53,538 bases of DNA, taken from an uncultured Oscillospiraceae bacterium. Its GTDB lineage: Bacteria > Bacillota > Clostridia > Oscillospirales > Acutalibacteraceae. The notes below the pieces were generated by a model that did no database searches, was not told where the DNA came from, and saw nothing but the letters and a program-made list of their open reading frames with translations. The position numbers and the translations under genes were made by a program. Position 1 is the first letter of the stretch. Each line of letters opens with the position of its first letter. The DNA lies in the NCBI GenBank assembly GCA_900546785.1, contig URED01000011.1, forward strand, positions 1 through 53,538, written 5' to 3'. Shown in pieces: positions 8,268-17,120 of this stretch.

Positions 8268-9230
8268 ATGATAGAACAGATCGTTAATCTTGACGCTATG
8301 GAGCAGGCATTGAGCCTCTTCGGTTCGTTTGATGAAAATATCAAAATAATAGAAAAAGAATTCGGCGTTTCCATTATCAGCCGCGGCTCCAGCCTTAAAG
8401 TTGTGGGTGAGGCTGAAAACGTTTCGCTTGCCGTGCGCGCGGTAAACAGCCTTATCGTGCTTATTAATAAGGGCGAAACGCTGTCGGAGCAGAATATCCG
8501 CTATGCCATCGGCCTTGTCAGGGAGGGGAATGAGGACAAGCTCTCCTCCATGTCTACCGATACCGTGTGCATAACGGCAAAGGGAAAGCCAGTTAAAGCG
8601 AAAACGCTGGGCCAAAAAAAGTATTGCGAGGCAATCAAGAATAACACCATAACTTTCGGCGTAGGCCCCGCAGGCACAGGCAAGACCTACCTTGCCGTTG
8701 CCATGGCGGTCACGGCTTTTCGTGCAAAAGAGGTCAGCAAGATCATCTTAACACGCCCCGCCGTGGAAGCGGGCGAAAAGCTCGGCTTTCTGCCGGGCGA
8801 TCTCCAAAGCAAGGTGGATCCTTATCTGCGCCCGCTTTACGATGCTCTGTTTGAAATGCTTGGGGCGGAGAATTTTCAGAAATATCAGGAGCGCGGCACA
8901 GTTGAAGTCGCCCCGCTTGCCTATATGAGAGGCAGAACGCTTGACGACAGCTTTATCATTCTTGACGAAGCGCAGAATACAACGCCGGAGCAGATGAAGA
9001 TGTTTTTAACAAGGCTCGGTTTCAATTCCAAAATGGTAGTGACCGGCGATATTACCCAGATCGATCTGCCCAGCGGTAAAAAATCAGGCTTAAAGCGCGT
9101 GCTGCGTATACTTAAAAATGTGGATGATATAGAGATATGCCGCTTTACGCAAAAAGACGTGGTAAGGCACAGGCTCGTTCAGGAGATCATCAAGGCATAT
9201 GAAAAGTATGAAAGTGAGGAGAAGAAATAA
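8268..9230 (+). CDS. phoH: PhoH-like ATPase
   Basis: Cytoplasmic P-loop ATPase of the PhoH/PhoL family, linked to RNA metabolism and ribosome maturation by its constant pairing with ybeY. The 320-residue protein has a small N-terminal KH-like region, then Walker A G-P-A-G-T-G-K-T at 133-140 and Walker B I-L-D-E-A-Q at 231-236. It starts the phoH-ybeY-era-yqzL-recO-mutS2 unit, and ybeY follows after a gap of 3 bases. ATG at 8268 with GGAAAGTG upstream. The biochemical substrate of this family remains poorly defined. Confidence 0.93.
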   Translation: MIEQIVNLDAMEQALSLFGSFDENIKIIEKEFGVSIISRGSSLKVVGEAENVSLAVRAVNSLIVLINKGETLSEQNIRYAIGLVREGNEDKLSSMSTDTVCITAKGKPVKAKTLGQKKYCEAIKNNTITFGVGPAGTGKTYLAVAMAVTAFRAKEVSKIILTRPAVEAGEKLGFLPGDLQSKVDPYLRPLYDALFEMLGAENFQKYQERGTVEVAPLAYMRGRTLDDSFIILDEAQNTTPEQMKMFLTRLGFNSKMVVTGDITQIDLPSGKKSGLKRVLRILKNVDDIEICRFTQKDVVRHRLVQEIIKAYEKYESEEKK

Positions 9231-9233
9231 TTT

Positions 9234-9740
9234 ATGAATAAAGTGAAAGTCATCATCTCCAACACACAAAAGAAGATCAAAATACCCACGGGGATCAGAT
9301 TGCTGATCCGCCGTTGCTGCCATGCCGTTTTGCAGCTTGAAAATTTTGACGGCTCTGCCGAGGTCTCCGTGCGCTTTGTGGATAACGAGGAGATCAGAAA
9401 GCTGAACAAGCAATACCGCAATATCGATAAGGAAACCGATGTGCTGTCTTTCCCGATGGGCGAGGACGGCAATTACGATATAAACCGCGATACCGGCGCA
9501 AAGATACTCGGCGATATCGTGATTTCCATGGAAAAAGCTGTGGAGCAGGCGCAGCTCTATAATCACCCGCTTCAAAGGGAGATCGGTTTTTTGACTGTCC
9601 ACTCCATGCTGCATCTGCTCGGCTACGATCATGAGCAGGGCGGAATGGAAGAAGTCCGCATGCGTGAAAAGGAAGAGACCGTTTTGACCCAGATCGGCTG
9701 GAAACGTGATAACAGTTACTATATGGGAGATGAAGAATGA
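9234..9740 (+). CDS. ybeY: Endoribonuclease YbeY (16S rRNA maturation)
   Basis: Single-strand endoribonuclease acting in 16S rRNA 3'-end processing and late 30S quality control. The 168-residue protein ends its core with the zinc motif H-x3-H-x5-H at His123, His127 and His133, inside the family block HSMLHLLGYDH. It lies 3 bases after phoH and its last 4 bases overlap era, the usual arrangement in Clostridia and Bacilli, where Era and YbeY act together on 30S assembly. Confidence 0.96.
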   Translation: MNKVKVIISNTQKKIKIPTGIRLLIRRCCHAVLQLENFDGSAEVSVRFVDNEEIRKLNKQYRNIDKETDVLSFPMGEDGNYDINRDTGAKILGDIVISMEKAVEQAQLYNHPLQREIGFLTVHSMLHLLGYDHEQGGMEEVRMREKEETVLTQIGWKRDNSYYMGDEE

Positions 9741-10630
9741 ATACAAAAACGGCATTCATCACCATTGCCGGCAAGCCTAATGTTGGCAAATCCTCTATTC
9801 TGAATAAGCTGCTCGGCACGAAGATCGCCATTGTTTCCTCCAAGCCGCAGACCACTCGCACCAAGATCATGGGCGTGCTTACCGAGGGCGATATCCAGCT
9901 TGTGTTTACCGATACGCCCGGCTTTCACAAACCGCATAATAAGCTTGGGGAGATCATGAACTCTGCTGTTAAGGACAGCCTTGGCGGCACAGACGCGGTC
10001 CTGTTCGTAGCGGAGCCTAAGGGCGAGCTCAATGAAAAAGAGCTTGAACTTATCAAAAAAATCAAGCAGGAAAAGGCGCCTGCGATCCTTGTAATCAATA
10101 AAATAGATACTTTGGCGGATAAGACAGTCTTGCTTGCGCGCCTGCGCGAGCTTTCTTCCTATTATGATTTTACCGCCGCTGTTCCTGTTTCCGCCGAAAC
10201 GGGCGAGGGGCTTGATGACCTGATGGAAGAAATGAAAAAGCTTGCCGTGCCCAGCGTTCATTATTTCCCGGATGACACGCTCACGGATCAGCCGGAAAGG
10301 GTCATTGCCGCGGAGATCATAAGGGAAAAGCTCCTGCGCCTTATGGATAAGGAGATACCGCACGGCACCGCCGTTGCTGTTGAAAAGATGCGCGAGCGGG
10401 AAGATAAGGATATACTTGATATAGACGCCGTTATTTACTGCGAGCGGGAATCGCATAAGGGCATGATCATCGGCAAACACGGTGTAATGCTCAAAAAGAT
10501 CTCCACTTACGCAAGGCAGGATCTGGAGCGTTTTTTTGATAGTAAAGTAAATCTTCACACCTGGGTTAAAGTAAAAGAGGGCTGGAGAAACAAAGAGGGA
10601 CTAATACGCAATTTCGGGCTGGAGGAATAA
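9737..10630 (+). CDS. era: GTPase Era
   Basis: Essential Ras-like GTPase that binds the 3' end of 16S rRNA and helps 30S assembly at the membrane. The 297-residue protein has G1 GKPNVGKSS at 12-20, G3 DTPG at 59-62, G4 NKID at 121-124 and a C-terminal KH domain with the G-M-I-I-G-K-H-G loop near 240-247. ATG overlaps the ybeY stop by 4 bases. Length and motifs are normal. Confidence 0.97.
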   Translation: MNTKTAFITIAGKPNVGKSSILNKLLGTKIAIVSSKPQTTRTKIMGVLTEGDIQLVFTDTPGFHKPHNKLGEIMNSAVKDSLGGTDAVLFVAEPKGELNEKELELIKKIKQEKAPAILVINKIDTLADKTVLLARLRELSSYYDFTAAVPVSAETGEGLDDLMEEMKKLAVPSVHYFPDDTLTDQPERVIAAEIIREKLLRLMDKEIPHGTAVAVEKMREREDKDILDIDAVIYCERESHKGMIIGKHGVMLKKISTYARQDLERFFDSKVNLHTWVKVKEGWRNKEGLIRNFGLEE

Positions 10631-10701
10631 TCCGCCTCCTATACCTGAATATGGCACAAATGAAAACCGCCGCATAGGATAAAATAAAAACGGTGGTATT
10701 G

Positions 10702-10854
10702 ATGAATGATGAATATTGGCTTCGCTTTGTCAGCTCCGGCAAAGTGAAAGATTATCTTGATTATAAGCAGCATGCGGAAAATATAAAGGGCATTGCAGAT
10801 GAAAATAACAACGAACGGCTTAGTGATAAAGGAACAAACAACAGGGGAGAGTGA
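10702..10854 (+). CDS. YqzL-like small protein
   Basis: Fifty-residue gene in the era-recO gap. It begins MNDEYWLRFVSSGKVKDYLD, matching the pattern of short YqzL-type proteins (Trp near the start, F-x-x-(T/S)-G, then a D/N-Y-L segment) that occupy this exact position in many Bacillota. It has GGTGG a few bases before the ATG, and its 3' part overlaps recO in another frame for 56 bases. The N-terminal half fits the family; the C-terminal half is low-complexity (Asn/Glu/Gly) and may be unconstrained because it overlaps recO. Function unknown. Confidence 0.6.
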   Translation: MNDEYWLRFVSSGKVKDYLDYKQHAENIKGIADENNNERLSDKGTNNRGE

Positions 10855-11545
10855 CCGCTTAGTTACTCTCCTTACTGCTGATTACGGGATTTTACGCGCC
10901 TTCGTGCGCCGCGCAAAGTTTGTTAAGAGCCGCACGGCAAGCGCCACTTCGCTGTTTTCGTATGCCAAATTCACACTTTATAAAACACGGGACGCCTATA
11001 CTGCGGATGACGTTGTGCCCATAGAGGTGTTTTTTGACCTAAGAAAGGATATTGAAAGCCTTGCGCTTGCCCAGTACTTTGCCCAGCTCGCTTACGAGAT
11101 GGGCGCTGAGGAGCAGCCGTGTGAAGAACTTTTGCGCCTTACGCTGAATTCGCTGCATCTGCTTTGCAAGGGCAAAAAGAGCAGGGCGCAGATCAAAGCG
11201 GTGTTTGAATTTCGCAGCGCGTGCCTCGGCGGCTATATGCCGAATATACTTGCCTGTGATACATGCGGTACATATGAAACGGATCTGATGTATTTTGATA
11301 CGCTGGAGGGCAATATCTACTGCGAAAACTGCCCTAAAGCGGGCGCGCTTCCCGTGCCGGTCAATGTTATAAAAGCCATACGGTTTATATGCCTTACGCC
11401 TCCCGAAAAGATCTTCAGCTTTACGCTCAGCAGTGAAAATCTGGAGCTTCTCGCCACGGCGGCGGAAAGATATATTCTCTCCCGCGTGCAGCGCAGGCTG
11501 AGCGCGCTGGAGTTTTATAAAGGATTAGCAGATGAAAATGAATAA
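10799..11545 (+). CDS. recO: DNA repair protein RecO
   Basis: Recombination mediator that loads RecA on SSB-coated DNA with RecR. The 248-residue protein has an N-terminal OB fold (D-Y-G-I-L-R-A-F-V-R-R segment near 28-38), a helical core, and a zinc-binding pair C-x2-C...C-x2-C (CDTCG and CENCP). I chose ATG 10799, with AAAGGG 8 bases upstream, over an in-frame TTG at 10793 whose spacing would be only 2 bases. It overlaps yqzL upstream and mutS2 by 14 bases downstream. Confidence 0.92.
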   Translation: MKITTNGLVIKEQTTGESDRLVTLLTADYGILRAFVRRAKFVKSRTASATSLFSYAKFTLYKTRDAYTADDVVPIEVFFDLRKDIESLALAQYFAQLAYEMGAEEQPCEELLRLTLNSLHLLCKGKKSRAQIKAVFEFRSACLGGYMPNILACDTCGTYETDLMYFDTLEGNIYCENCPKAGALPVPVNVIKAIRFICLTPPEKIFSFTLSSENLELLATAAERYILSRVQRRLSALEFYKGLADENE

Positions 11546-13910
11546 ACATTATGAGGCGCTTGAACTCGGCGCAGTGCTTGAAATGCTGAAAAACGAAGCG
11601 TCAAGCGAGGACGCCAAAGCAGCTGCGTCAGCGCTTGTGCCCACAAATATTTTGAGCGAGGCTCAGCTTTTGCTCGCTCAGACGGAGGACGCCTTTTCGC
11701 TTCTTGCAAGGTTCGGCGGCCCGTCCTTTTCCGGGCTGAAAAATGTAAATAACGCCGTAAGCCGCGCTGCGGCGGGCGGAGAGCTCAACACTTCGGAGCT
11801 GTTGTCCATAGGCGGCACACTGCGCGCCGTTCGTTCGCTTTACGAGTGGTACGGCAAGTGCAGCGGCGTTTCAACAAGCCTTGATTTTTTCTTTGATTCC
11901 ATCACCGTGAATAAATATCTGGAGGAAAAGATATTTTCCGCCATCGTTTCGGAAGATGAGATTGCAGACCGCGCTTCGGACGAGCTTTATGAGATCAGGC
12001 GCAAGATCAGGGCAAAGTCAAATTCCGTGCGTGAAAAGCTGAATTCCATTATTCACAGCGCGCATTATCAGAAATTTTTGCAGGAGCCCATCGTCACACA
12101 GCGTTCCGGCAGATACGTTGTTCCCGTTAAGGCGGAGCACCGTGCCGATGTGCCCGGGCTCGTTCACGATATGTCCTCCTCCGGCGCAACGGTCTTTGTG
12201 GAACCTGTTTCCGTTGTAGACGCCAATAATGAGATCAAGATCCTTGAAGGGCGCGAACGCGAGGAGATCCGGCGTATATTGTTTGCGCTTTCGCAGGAGG
12301 CGGGCAATTTTTCCGAAAGCATCAAGAATTCTTATGAAAACGCCGTGCAGATCGATCTGATCTTCGCCAAGGCACGCATAGCATATAAAATGAAAGCCAC
12401 GATGCCGCTGCTGAATACAGACGGCAGGATCGTGTTGAAAAAAGCGCGCCATCCTTTGCTTGATCCGAAAAGCGTGGTGCCTGTCGATATATCGCTCGGC
12501 ACGGATTTTGACACGCTTGTTATAACCGGCCCCAATACCGGCGGCAAGACCGTTTCTATCAAAACGATCGGGCTTTTATCTCTTATGGCAATGTGCGGCC
12601 TGCTCATTCCGGCTGCGGATCGTTCAGAGATCGCTGTGTTTGGCAATATCCTTGTTGATATCGGCGACGAGCAGAGCATTCAGCAAAGCCTTTCCACCTT
12701 TTCCGCGCATATGGTGAATATGATTGCCATTCTGAAAAAAGCCGGCGAAAATTCCCTTGTACTTATAGATGAACTCGGCGCGGGCACGGATCCTGTAGAG
12801 GGAGCGGCGCTTGCCGTTGCCGTAATTGAGAGCCTGCGTGCCAAGGGCGCGAAGATCGCCGCCACAACGCATTATGCAGAGCTTAAAGCCTATGCGCTTG
12901 AAACGCCGGGCGTAACAAACGGCAGCTGTGAGTTTGATGTGGATACGCTCCGGCCTACTTACCGTCTTCTGATCGGTGTTCCCGGGCGCTCAAACGCCTT
13001 TGCCATATCAGAGCATCTGGGGCTGGATAAAGATGTTATAGAAAAAGCCAAGCACCTTGTGGATAACGAAAGCCGTTCCTTTGAGGCAGTCCTTCAAACG
13101 CTTGAAGAAACAAGAAAAGAGCTTGAAAAGGAAAAAGAAAGGGCAGAGAAAGCTACCGAAGCGGCGGACAGAATGAGAAGAAAAGCGCAGTCCGAAAAGG
13201 ATAAGGCGGCGCAGCTTCGCAATCATGAGCTGGAAAGGGCAAAGCGTGAGGCGGAAAAGATCATCGCCTCTGCAAAGCGCCAAAGCGCGGATTTCCTGCT
13301 CCGCCTTGAGCAGCTGAAAAAAGAGGCAAACGCAAATAACGCTACCGAAACGGCAAGAAAGACCCGTCGTGAGATCAAAAACCGCCTTGGTGAGATGGAG
13401 GATTCCGTAAATCCCCGCCGCCTTGCAGATGAGTGGGACGAGGATTATAAGCTTCCGCGCCCCGTACAGCCCGGCGATGCTGTTGTGATCCGCTCTATCG
13501 GAGAGGGCGAGGTCATCGAGGTAGGGGAAAACAACGTCCTTGTAAAATCCGGCATGCTCAAAACCAGAGTGAAAATGTCTGATCTCAGGCTTATCAAAAA
13601 GAAAGAGCCGCCCAAGCAGAGCAAACCGTCGCTGCTCTACAGAACTTCTTCCAAAGCCGATTCCGATATCAGCACGGAGATAGACCTGCGCGGCAAAACG
13701 GTGGACGAGGCACTGCACGAGCTTTCCCTCTTTATTGATAAATGTGTTTTGCTGAATCTGCACGAGATCCGTATTATCCACGGCAAGGGAACGGGCGCGC
13801 TGCGCGCCGCAGTGCAGCAGGAGCTGCGCCGGCATCCGAATATTGCGGATTTTCGCCTCGGCGTTTACGGCGAGGGCGAAAGCGGCGTGACCATTGCGCA
13901 TTTAAAATAA
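11532..13910 (+). CDS. mutS2: MutS2 (Smr-domain ATPase, ribosome collision/DNA recombination factor)
   Basis: Homodimeric MutS-like ATPase. In Bacilli it splits collided ribosomes, and in other bacteria it suppresses homologous recombination. The 792-residue protein has an N-terminal lever/clamp region, Walker A G-P-N-T-G-G-K-T at 333-340, the Walker B L-I-D-E-L-G-A-G-T-D-P segment near 412-422, a long charged coiled coil around 510-640, a KOW-like segment near 655-690, and a C-terminal Smr nuclease domain starting at I-D-L-R-G-K near 717 with the H-G-K-G-T-G loop. No mismatch-recognition domain is present, as expected. It ends the phoH operon. Confidence 0.95.
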   Translation: MKMNKHYEALELGAVLEMLKNEASSEDAKAAASALVPTNILSEAQLLLAQTEDAFSLLARFGGPSFSGLKNVNNAVSRAAAGGELNTSELLSIGGTLRAVRSLYEWYGKCSGVSTSLDFFFDSITVNKYLEEKIFSAIVSEDEIADRASDELYEIRRKIRAKSNSVREKLNSIIHSAHYQKFLQEPIVTQRSGRYVVPVKAEHRADVPGLVHDMSSSGATVFVEPVSVVDANNEIKILEGREREEIRRILFALSQEAGNFSESIKNSYENAVQIDLIFAKARIAYKMKATMPLLNTDGRIVLKKARHPLLDPKSVVPVDISLGTDFDTLVITGPNTGGKTVSIKTIGLLSLMAMCGLLIPAADRSEIAVFGNILVDIGDEQSIQQSLSTFSAHMVNMIAILKKAGENSLVLIDELGAGTDPVEGAALAVAVIESLRAKGAKIAATTHYAELKAYALETPGVTNGSCEFDVDTLRPTYRLLIGVPGRSNAFAISEHLGLDKDVIEKAKHLVDNESRSFEAVLQTLEETRKELEKEKERAEKATEAADRMRRKAQSEKDKAAQLRNHELERAKREAEKIIASAKRQSADFLLRLEQLKKEANANNATETARKTRREIKNRLGEMEDSVNPRRLADEWDEDYKLPRPVQPGDAVVIRSIGEGEVIEVGENNVLVKSGMLKTRVKMSDLRLIKKKEPPKQSKPSLLYRTSSKADSDISTEIDLRGKTVDEALHELSLFIDKCVLLNLHEIRIIHGKGTGALRAAVQQELRRHPNIADFRLGVYGEGESGVTIAHLK

Positions 13911-13935
13911 TTAATTATAAATCTATTTTTTTTAG

Positions 13936-13962
13936 ATGGGGGCGCGTCTGCGCCCTCTTGAT
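13936..13962 (+). terminator. Terminator after mutS2
   Basis: GC hairpin GGGCGC (about 13939-13944) / GCGCCC with loop GTCT, followed by a moderately T-rich run. A weaker T tract than the other terminators in this window. Confidence 0.55.
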
Positions 13963-14069
13963 TTCTGCTTAGGTATACGACATTTTGTGCATCCTGTTTT
14001 TCTTTTTTTCAACATTTTGTGTCAATACTTATTACAAAAATTTAACCTGAAAAAACTTTTCTGTTTTAC

Positions 14070-14098
14070 TTGACTTATTCACTTCGCTTATGTATAAT
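14070..14098 (+). promoter_or_regulatory. Sigma-A promoter of the ylxM-ffh operon
   Basis: -35 TTGACT (14070-14075), 17-base spacer, -10 TATAAT (14093-14098); close to consensus. Confidence 0.8.
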
Positions 14099-14160
14099 AT
14101 CTACTGCTGTAAAGATTATCTACTTTACACTTAAACGGATTGCGGAAAGGGGTCATAACG

Positions 14161-14526
14161 GTGGCTAAAAATCTTGAAGTTTCTTTTTTGCTTGATTTTT
14201 ACGGCGAAATGTTAACTAAGAAACAGCATGATTTTTTAGTTTACTATTATAACGAAGATCTTTCTCTTTCCGAGATCGCGGAAAATGAGGGCATCACGCG
14301 CCAGGGCGTAAGGGATTCCATAAAGCGTGCCGAAAACCAGCTTTTTGATATGGAAAACAGGCTCGGACTTGCAAAGCGCTTTACGGAAATGAAAAAAGGC
14401 CTTGATGAGATCAATCAGTGCGCAGAGGCTATTAACGAATACAATCTCAACCACAGCCTTTCAAGAGAGATTAACGATAATGTTTCAAAAATAAAGGCAA
14501 CGGCAGAATATTTATCCCAGTTTTAA
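14161..14526 (+). CDS. ylxM: YlxM-family HTH protein (UPF0122, SRP-associated)
   Basis: Small helix-turn-helix protein of the YlxM family, 121 residues, resembling sigma region 4 (L-S-L-S-E-I-A-E-N-E-G-I-T-R-Q-G-V segment near 36-52). In Streptococcus and Bacillus it is encoded with ffh and modulates the signal recognition particle. I chose GTG 14161 because GGAAAGGGG lies 8 bases upstream and the resulting N-terminus fits the family; an upstream in-frame TTG at 14140 has no spaced ribosome site. The ffh ribosome site follows directly. Confidence 0.88.
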   Translation: MAKNLEVSFLLDFYGEMLTKKQHDFLVYYYNEDLSLSEIAENEGITRQGVRDSIKRAENQLFDMENRLGLAKRFTEMKKGLDEINQCAEAINEYNLNHSLSREINDNVSKIKATAEYLSQF

Positions 14527-14545
14527 TGTTTAGGAGTTGATCGCT

Positions 14546-15946
14546 TTGGCATTTGAAGGCCTTTCGGAAAGGCTTGAAAATTCCTTTAAAAAGCTTCGCG
14601 CAAAGGGCAAGCTGACCGAATCCGATGTTAAGGACGCGATGCGCGAGGTCCGCCTTGCACTGCTTGAAGCGGATGTCAACTACAAGGTTGCAAAGGATTT
14701 TACCAATTCCGTTACCGAAAGGGCTATCGGAGAGGACGTTATGGAGTCCCTCACGCCCGGCCAAATGGTAATTAAAATCGTTAACGAAGAGCTGACAGAG
14801 CTTATGGGCGGCAGCGAAAGCAGGCTTGCTCAGGCAAATCATCCGCCAACCGTTATCATGATGTGCGGACTTCAGGGCTCGGGTAAAACAACACACAGCG
14901 CAAAGCTTGCTTTAAAGCTAAAAAAAGAAGGGCACCGTCCGCTTCTTGTTGCGTGTGATATCTACCGGCCCGCCGCTATCAAACAGTTGCAGGTCGTCGG
15001 CTCGCAGGTCGATGTTCCCGTTTTTGAAATGGGTACGGAGAATCCTGTTAAAATTGCAGAGGAAGCCGTTAAACACGCAAAGGATCACGGCTATGATTAT
15101 GTGTTCCTGGATACCGCCGGCAGATTGCATATTGATGAGCAGCTTATGCAGGAGCTTCAGAATATCAGAAGCACCGTTCACCCGCATGAGATATTGCTCG
15201 TTATAGACGCCATGACCGGTCAGGACGCCGTGAACGTTGCAAAATCGTTTAACGATACACTCGGCATAGACGGCGTTGTTTTAACAAAGCTTGACGGCGA
15301 TACAAGGGGCGGCGCCGCGCTGTCCGTAAGGGCAGTAACGGGCAAGCCCATCAAATTCGTCGGCACGGGCGAAAAGCTCGGAGATCTTGAGACCTTCCAC
15401 CCAAGCCGTATGGCTTCCCGTATCCTCGGTATGGGCGATGTGCTCTCGTTTATTGAAAGGGCAGAGCAGAGCCTTGACCAAAAAAAAGCGGCAGAGCTTG
15501 AAAAGAAGCTTGCCAAAAACAAATTTGATCTGAATGACCTGCTGGATCAGTTTGATCAGATCTCAAGAATGGGCAGCCTTAAGGATACGATCAAAATGAT
15601 CCCGGGTATCGGCTCTAAGATCAAGGACGATGATATTGACGAGCGCGCTTTTGACAGATCACGTGCAATCATCTATTCCATGACCAAAGAGGAACGCGCG
15701 CACCCGGATATCATAAACCCTTCCCGCAAGCGCAGGATCGCGGCGGGCTGCGGCATGAAGGTGGAGGACGTCAATAAGCTCCTCTCTCAGTTCAAGCAGA
15801 TGAAAAAGATGATGAGCCAGTTCGGCGGCAAGAGCGGTCCCAGAGTCAGCAAAAAAATGCAGCGCCTGCTCAGGCAGAACCCGGATATGGCGCAGAAGAT
15901 GATGGGCATGACCGGCTCAGGTAAAAATAATCCGTTCGGATTTTAA
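14546..15946 (+). CDS. ffh: Signal recognition particle protein Ffh
   Basis: SRP54 GTPase that binds signal sequences of nascent membrane proteins and docks on FtsY. The 466-residue protein has an N domain (1-95), a G domain with G1 G-L-Q-G-S-G-K-T-T at 108-116, D-T-A-G-R at 189-193 and T-K-L-D at 247-250, and a Met-rich M domain from about 300 to the end (repeated MGM, MMG runs). The start is TTG 14546 with AGGAG 9 bases upstream; an earlier TTG abuts the ribosome site and is unlikely. The SRP RNA gene is not in this window. Confidence 0.95.
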   Translation: MAFEGLSERLENSFKKLRAKGKLTESDVKDAMREVRLALLEADVNYKVAKDFTNSVTERAIGEDVMESLTPGQMVIKIVNEELTELMGGSESRLAQANHPPTVIMMCGLQGSGKTTHSAKLALKLKKEGHRPLLVACDIYRPAAIKQLQVVGSQVDVPVFEMGTENPVKIAEEAVKHAKDHGYDYVFLDTAGRLHIDEQLMQELQNIRSTVHPHEILLVIDAMTGQDAVNVAKSFNDTLGIDGVVLTKLDGDTRGGAALSVRAVTGKPIKFVGTGEKLGDLETFHPSRMASRILGMGDVLSFIERAEQSLDQKKAAELEKKLAKNKFDLNDLLDQFDQISRMGSLKDTIKMIPGIGSKIKDDDIDERAFDRSRAIIYSMTKEERAHPDIINPSRKRRIAAGCGMKVEDVNKLLSQFKQMKKMMSQFGGKSGPRVSKKMQRLLRQNPDMAQKMMGMTGSGKNNPFGF

Positions 15947-16011
15947 TTCAGTATTAACCCGATTTCATTTCGGTTTAGTAAATAACATTATTTTATATGG
16001 AGGAAATAAAA

Positions 16012-16254
16012 ATGGCAGTAAAGATCAGACTTCGCAGAATGGGCGCGAAAAAGGCACCTTTCTATCGTGTTGTAGTTGCAGATTCCAGATACCCGAGAGA
16101 CGGCCGTTTCATTGAGGAGATCGGAACTTACAATACGATGGTTGACCCCGCAGAGATCAAGATCGATGCGGAAAAGGCAAAGAAATGGATCGCAAACGGT
16201 GCGCAGCCCACAGATACAGTAAAGAGCATTCTCAAAAAAGAAGGCATTCTTTAA
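16012..16254 (+). CDS. rpsP: 30S ribosomal protein S16
   Basis: Small-subunit primary binding protein S16, 80 residues, beginning [19 protein letters not shown], the family's typical N-terminus. ATG 16012 has GGAGG 8 bases upstream; the in-frame ATG at 15997 lies before that site and is rejected. It is followed by khpA in the same operon. Confidence 0.97.
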   Translation: MAVKIRLRRMGAKKAPFYRVVVADSRYPRDGRFIEEIGTYNTMVDPAEIKIDAEKAKKWIANGAQPTDTVKSILKKEGIL

Positions 16255-16290
16255 TCTTTGTTAAGGGATTATAAGACGGAGGTGTTTTCT

Positions 16291-16524
16291 TTGGAGGAAT
16301 TGTTGGTTGCAATTACCAAAGGCCTTGTTGATAACCCCGATGCCGTTACCGTTGAGGTTGATGAGCCGAACGAGGAGGGCGTCATCTTCTATCATCTTCA
16401 CGTTGCAGAGGAAGATATGGGCAGAGTTATCGGCAAGCAGGGCAGGATTGCAAAGGCAATACGTGTTGTTATGCGCGCTGCCGCAACAAGAAACGATCAA
16501 AAGATTTCTGTTGAAATAGATTGA
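16291..16524 (+). CDS. khpA: KH-domain RNA-binding protein KhpA
   Basis: Small RNA chaperone-like protein (YlqC/KhpA, 77 residues) that pairs with KhpB in Gram-positives and affects cell-size and division gene expression. The KH signature is G-R-V-I-G-K-Q-G-R-I-A-K in the C-terminal half. Start TTG 16291 (MEELLVAITKGLVDNPDAV) has GGAGGTG 6 bases upstream; the longer in-frame form from 16258 would place that site inside the gene. It ends its operon at a clear terminator. Usually rimM is co-transcribed here; in this genome a new promoter intervenes. Confidence 0.92.
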   Translation: MEELLVAITKGLVDNPDAVTVEVDEPNEEGVIFYHLHVAEEDMGRVIGKQGRIAKAIRVVMRAAATRNDQKISVEID

Positions 16525-16538
16525 TCTGTAAAAAAATA

Positions 16539-16564
16539 AAACCGCTCTTTACGGGCGGTTTTTT
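16539..16564 (+). terminator. Terminator between khpA and rimM
   Basis: Nine-base-pair stem AAACCGCTC / GGGCGGTTT (one G-T pair), loop TTTAC, followed by Ts. Confidence 0.85.
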
Positions 16565-16566
16565 GC

Positions 16567-16595
16567 TTGCAAAAAAAGTCCTGAAAATATATAAT
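16567..16595 (+). promoter_or_regulatory. Sigma-A promoter of rimM-trmD
   Basis: -35 TTGCAA (16567-16572), 17-base spacer, -10 TATAAT (16590-16595). The start site would be only about 8-10 bases before the rimM ATG, so the mRNA leader is very short. Confidence 0.6.
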
Positions 16596-16610
16596 GTTTT
16601 TGGTGGTAAA

Positions 16611-17120
16611 ATGAAGCAGTTTCTTGAAATAGGAAAAATAGTGAATACACACGGCATCAAAGGCGAGCTGCGGCTTCAGCCGTGGTGCGACAGCGTTGAT
16701 TTTATAAAGCAGTTCAAAACGCTTTATCTTGATGAAAACGGCACTGCCGCCGTTGCGCTCTCCGGCGTCCGCCCCCATAAAAACATGGCGGTGATCAGGC
16801 TGGCAGGCATAAACAGCATTGATGAAGCTCAAAAGCTTAAAAACCGTATCCTTTACTGTAACAGAGATGACGCCGAGATCGCCGAGGACGCCAATTATAT
16901 TCAGGATATCATCGGCTGCCGTGTAAATGACGCGCAGACCGGCAGGAAATACGGCACCGTGGCCGATGTGCTCAATTACGGCGCCTCCGATATTCTTGAA
17001 ATAGATACGGCGGAAAAAAAAGAATATGTTCCGATCATTGATGATATAGTGAAAAATATTGACTGTAAAGCGGGAATTATAGAAATAATACCTATGAAAG
17101 GGCTTTTTGATGAGGATTGA
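16611..17120 (+). CDS. rimM: Ribosome maturation factor RimM
   Basis: 16S rRNA processing factor that binds S19 and helps mature the 30S head. The 169-residue protein has the N-terminal RimM barrel (I-G-K-I-V-N-T-H-G-I-K-G-E-L-R near 6-20) and a C-terminal PRC-barrel domain ending in Y-V-P-I-I-D-D-I-V. I start at ATG 16611, just after GGTGG; a longer reading frame from 16521 runs through the terminator and promoter and is not credible. Its end overlaps trmD by 11 bases. Confidence 0.94.
   Translation: MKQFLEIGKIVNTHGIKGELRLQPWCDSVDFIKQFKTLYLDENGTAAVALSGVRPHKNMAVIRLAGINSIDEAQKLKNRILYCNRDDAEIAEDANYIQDIIGCRVNDAQTGRKYGTVADVLNYGASDILEIDTAEKKEYVPIIDDIVKNIDCKAGIIEIIPMKGLFDED

Noticed and set aside
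9719..10558. 279-codon minus-strand frame opposite era
   Set aside because: Antisense shadow of era with its codon pattern; no promoter or ribosome site.
13008..13901. 297-codon minus-strand frame opposite mutS2
   Set aside because: Antisense shadow over the coiled-coil and Smr region; phenylalanine-rich mirror of Lys/Glu codons.
13979..14020. Direct repeat ACATTTTGTG twice (near 13980 and 14011)
   Set aside because: AT-rich, two copies only, about 31 bases apart and well upstream of the ylxM promoter; chance is a fair explanation.
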